From JACVRN01 sp036389255 (GTDB taxonomy: Bacteria; Acidobacteriota; Blastocatellia; Pyrinomonadales; Pyrinomonadaceae), in NCBI GenBank assembly GCA_036389255.1, contig DASVQI010000006.1, positions 248,001 through 312,000 of the forward strand: a DNA stretch of 64,000 nucleotides, read 5' to 3'. Below are positions 62,243-64,000 of the stretch, piece by piece. The translations under genes were made by a program, and so were the position numbers. Below the pieces are notes generated by a model. It was given only the letters and a program-made list of their open reading frames with translations, was not told where the DNA came from and made no database searches. Positions within the stretch are counted from its first letter, which is position 1, and every line of letters starts with the position of its first letter.

Positions 62243-62734
62243 GTGCCGGAAGAAGAGAACATTAAGCCCAATCTCCTTGGTTTCTTGCGCGCGGTCGGGT
62301 CGCATTGGGTATCACTTATGAGTGGCAGCTTTATCACAGTCGCCCTCGGCATGTACGCCTATTTTTCAGGGCAGAACATTCCCAGAGGGATATACATACC
62401 CGTCTTAGTTTTCTTTGTGATCTTGGCTTGCTACTTAGCATGGAAAGATTCGCAGACTGAGTTAGCAAAATACGAAAATAAAGAAGCCCACAAACGTGCA
62501 TTTTTAATCGAACGGTTAAACCAGTTTATCTCTGAATATAATCAGATTGACGATGGCATAATCAGAGTTTCTTTGGAGAATTCGGGCAGGGGAATGAAAC
62601 GCGATGCTTATTACAAGCGAGTAAAAGGTTTTTTAGAACAACATTGGGGCAAAGAGGCAGTAGAAGAGTTTGGTAAACGTAAGACTGCCTTTCTGGAAGA
62701 GTTACTTGGAAAGCTCATGGATGAAAGCCTATGA
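62243..62734 (+). CDS. Small membrane protein with helical cytosolic domain
   Basis: 163 residues from GTG. Two hydrophobic segments (WVSLMSGSFITVALGMYAYF and IPVLVFFVILACYLAW) at ~22-66, then a charged helical tail (LIERLNQFISEYNQID, EEFGKRKTAFLEELLGKL). Not recognised. Confidence 0.6.
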   Translation: MPEEENIKPNLLGFLRAVGSHWVSLMSGSFITVALGMYAYFSGQNIPRGIYIPVLVFFVILACYLAWKDSQTELAKYENKEAHKRAFLIERLNQFISEYNQIDDGIIRVSLENSGRGMKRDAYYKRVKGFLEQHWGKEAVEEFGKRKTAFLEELLGKLMDESL

Positions 62735-62754
62735 ACCCAACAATCTCTTCTTCA

Positions 62755-62789
62755 ATCAATTCCTTGTATGCGAGCTTCTCGGAATTGAT
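62755..62789. repeat. Inverted repeat downstream of the membrane protein gene
   Basis: ATCAATTCC (62755-62763) and GGAATTGAT (62781-62789) are a perfect 9-bp inverted pair around 17 bases. No T-run, so terminator function is doubtful. Confidence 0.5.
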
Positions 62790-62855
62790 AAGTTTCTCAG
62801 CAATGAATTGCGGAACGGATTAGCTTTCGTCAGGTAGATACTCAAAGTAATAAAT

Positions 62856-63539
62856 ATGGTTACGAAGAACAACAAGCCTATTCCCTCCAAGACTAAAAAA
62901 TTAATCTTCCAAGAAGCCGGCAGTTCCTGCTCATTGTGCGGCGAGAGTAATGTAAACGTGCTCGAAATACATCACATTGAAAACCGAGCAGATGGCGGCG
63001 ACAATGAGCCTGAAAACCTAATTTTAGTCTGTTCAAATTGCCACAGCAAAATTACAGGAGGAGCTATCAGCGTTTATGAGGTCTTCAGGGCCAAAATAAA
63101 GTTGCAAAATAAATCACTTGAAGCGAAGGTCGCATCTTTGCCGTCCAATGTGATTCAGTTTGATCGAAGCATAAATAAGGGGGTTGTTGCTAATAATCTA
63201 CGGATTACCACATCCGCAAAGTCGATTAAGATGCAGCCGCCGCCGGGCACAATTGCGGCTAACCGAGACATGCTGAATTATGTCAAACACCTCATTGATA
63301 GGTATAATGAGTTCAAGAAGGCTGATACCAATGTTAGAGACTTCCATTACTCTGTAATCTATAAATCTATCAAAGGGAAATTCAAATGTGATTGGAAATA
63401 CATTCCGATCGAGAAATTTCCTCTCCTGGTTGAGTACCTTCAACAGCGGATTGATGGAACTATTCTTGGTAGAGTACAAAGAAGCAGAGGGCACAAAAGA
63501 TACAGCTCATTTGAAGAATACACCGCTGATTTATCGTGA
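62856..63539 (+). CDS. HNH endonuclease family protein
   Basis: 227 residues. CSLCG (C25, C28) and CSNCH (C59, C62) frame the HNH core IHHIENRADGGDNEPENLIL (HH 39-40, N54, H63). The rest (~70-227) is an unrecognised helical part with a basic region (RSRGHKRYSS). HNH proteins here could be restriction enzymes or homing-type nucleases. No methylase or cognate partner is adjacent. Confidence 0.8.
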   Translation: MVTKNNKPIPSKTKKLIFQEAGSSCSLCGESNVNVLEIHHIENRADGGDNEPENLILVCSNCHSKITGGAISVYEVFRAKIKLQNKSLEAKVASLPSNVIQFDRSINKGVVANNLRITTSAKSIKMQPPPGTIAANRDMLNYVKHLIDRYNEFKKADTNVRDFHYSVIYKSIKGKFKCDWKYIPIEKFPLLVEYLQQRIDGTILGRVQRSRGHKRYSSFEEYTADLS

Positions 63540-63670
63540 CATTATCTCATCACTCATTCAATACTACGCCTCAATAGAATGACTTTCATCGTTCTTTGGT
63601 TCTTACACCTTGAGTGCCTTAAGCTCAATGCGAATCAATACGGACGTTAGATTTTCCAGAGAGGGATGAT

Positions 63671-64000
63671 ATGCAACAGAAGGGTTCAATAACAGTGCAA
63701 GAATTTTACGAGCAACAATATCGTGCCCGTAGATATCTGGAGCACGCAAGCGATAAAGAGCTGGAGCAAAGGCTGAGAGATATCATGGCTAATATGACCG
63801 GTCTGAATGAGGCAGGCCAGTTGACCTTCCTTGTAGGAGAGAGGCAATTCGATCATTTGAATATGCTGTTTACGCATGTCTTAACAGAGCATCAAATGCG
63901 CGGCAGGGGATTTTCTCCCGGCTTAATGATGGATGTAATGCTTCCTAATGCTACCGCGCCGGATATCCCAAAGTCTGTTTTGGCTACCAGAGGGAGGACG
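63671..64000 (+). CDS. Partial CDS, cut by the window end
   Basis: Open from ATG 63671 through the last base, 110 codons with no stop. It begins MQQKGSITVQEFYEQQYRAR, then a helical acidic/basic region (HASDKELEQRLRDIMANM). Preceded by GAGGGATGAT. Not recognised; the C-terminal part is missing. Confidence 0.65.
   Translation, partial: MQQKGSITVQEFYEQQYRARRYLEHASDKELEQRLRDIMANMTGLNEAGQLTFLVGERQFDHLNMLFTHVLTEHQMRGRGFSPGLMMDVMLPNATAPDIPKSVLATRGRT

Overview
The window looks like a chromosomal segment of an Acidobacteriota-type bacterium, probably near class Blastocatellia. This is an inference from the GC-rich core gene set: a TIGR02999-type ECF sigma factor, a fused MoaD-MoaE molybdopterin synthase, a type-3 prolyl-tRNA synthetase and a histidine-utilisation pair. 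No rRNA or other strict marker is present to fix the taxonomy.

Core region (1-17 kb). From left to right: an ECF sigma factor, an SbcD/Mre11-like nuclease, a LON-domain protein, MoaD-MoaE, gyrA (with a clear sigma70 promoter and a perfect terminator hairpin), a tandem PilZ protein, a small hypothetical gene, a PlsC acyltransferase flanked by related palindromic repeats, an inositol monophosphatase, proS, hutU, a TFIIB-type zinc-ribbon protein, hutH, a DUF2270 membrane protein and tadA.

Island start (17.35-20.4 kb). The 5' half of a tRNA-Ser(CGA) breaks off just before a tyrosine integrase. An excisionase-like HTH gene, an XRE regulator, a small unknown gene and the C-terminal remnant of a second integrase follow. 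From here the DNA is visibly more AT-rich and patchy. The other island end is not in the window.

Defence island (20.4-57.5 kb), in order: (1) a compact four-gene module of GHKL ATPase, STAS-like/winged-helix protein, small unknown protein and Cys-rich DUF4417-like protein, which I cannot match to a named system; (2) Qat (qatABCD), with qatA split by a frameshift, followed 5 bp later by a large HD + Hsp90-type ATPase; (3) a zinc-ribbon/Abi_C-like pair; (4) a small protein plus a PD-(D/E)XK nuclease; (5) a DUF4062 + repeat protein; (6) a DISARM variant: PD-(D/E)XK nuclease, two paralogous WWxRL/DPPY methyltransferases with zinc ribbons, DrmE, DrmA, DrmB, DrmC, followed by a STAND-like ATPase with TPRs; (7) a ubiquitin-like operon (Multiubiquitin-type UBL, ThiF/E1, DUF6527) facing a divergent operon of ECF sigma factor, small charged protein and ImmA/IrrE metallopeptidase. 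The shared upstream region of (7) holds an 88-89 bp tandem array of TGTCAC-N17-CRTAYC elements plus an inverted copy of the first box.

Tail (57.5-64 kb). Small accessory genes: DUF2513, two zinc-ribbon membrane proteins, secreted or lipoprotein genes, a small PD-(D/E)XK-like protein, an HNH endonuclease and a gene cut by the window end. The most promising candidates for undescribed biology are the four-gene GHKL/STAS module, the nuclease-linked hybrid DISARM locus, and the sigma/protease-controlled ubiquitin-like operon.
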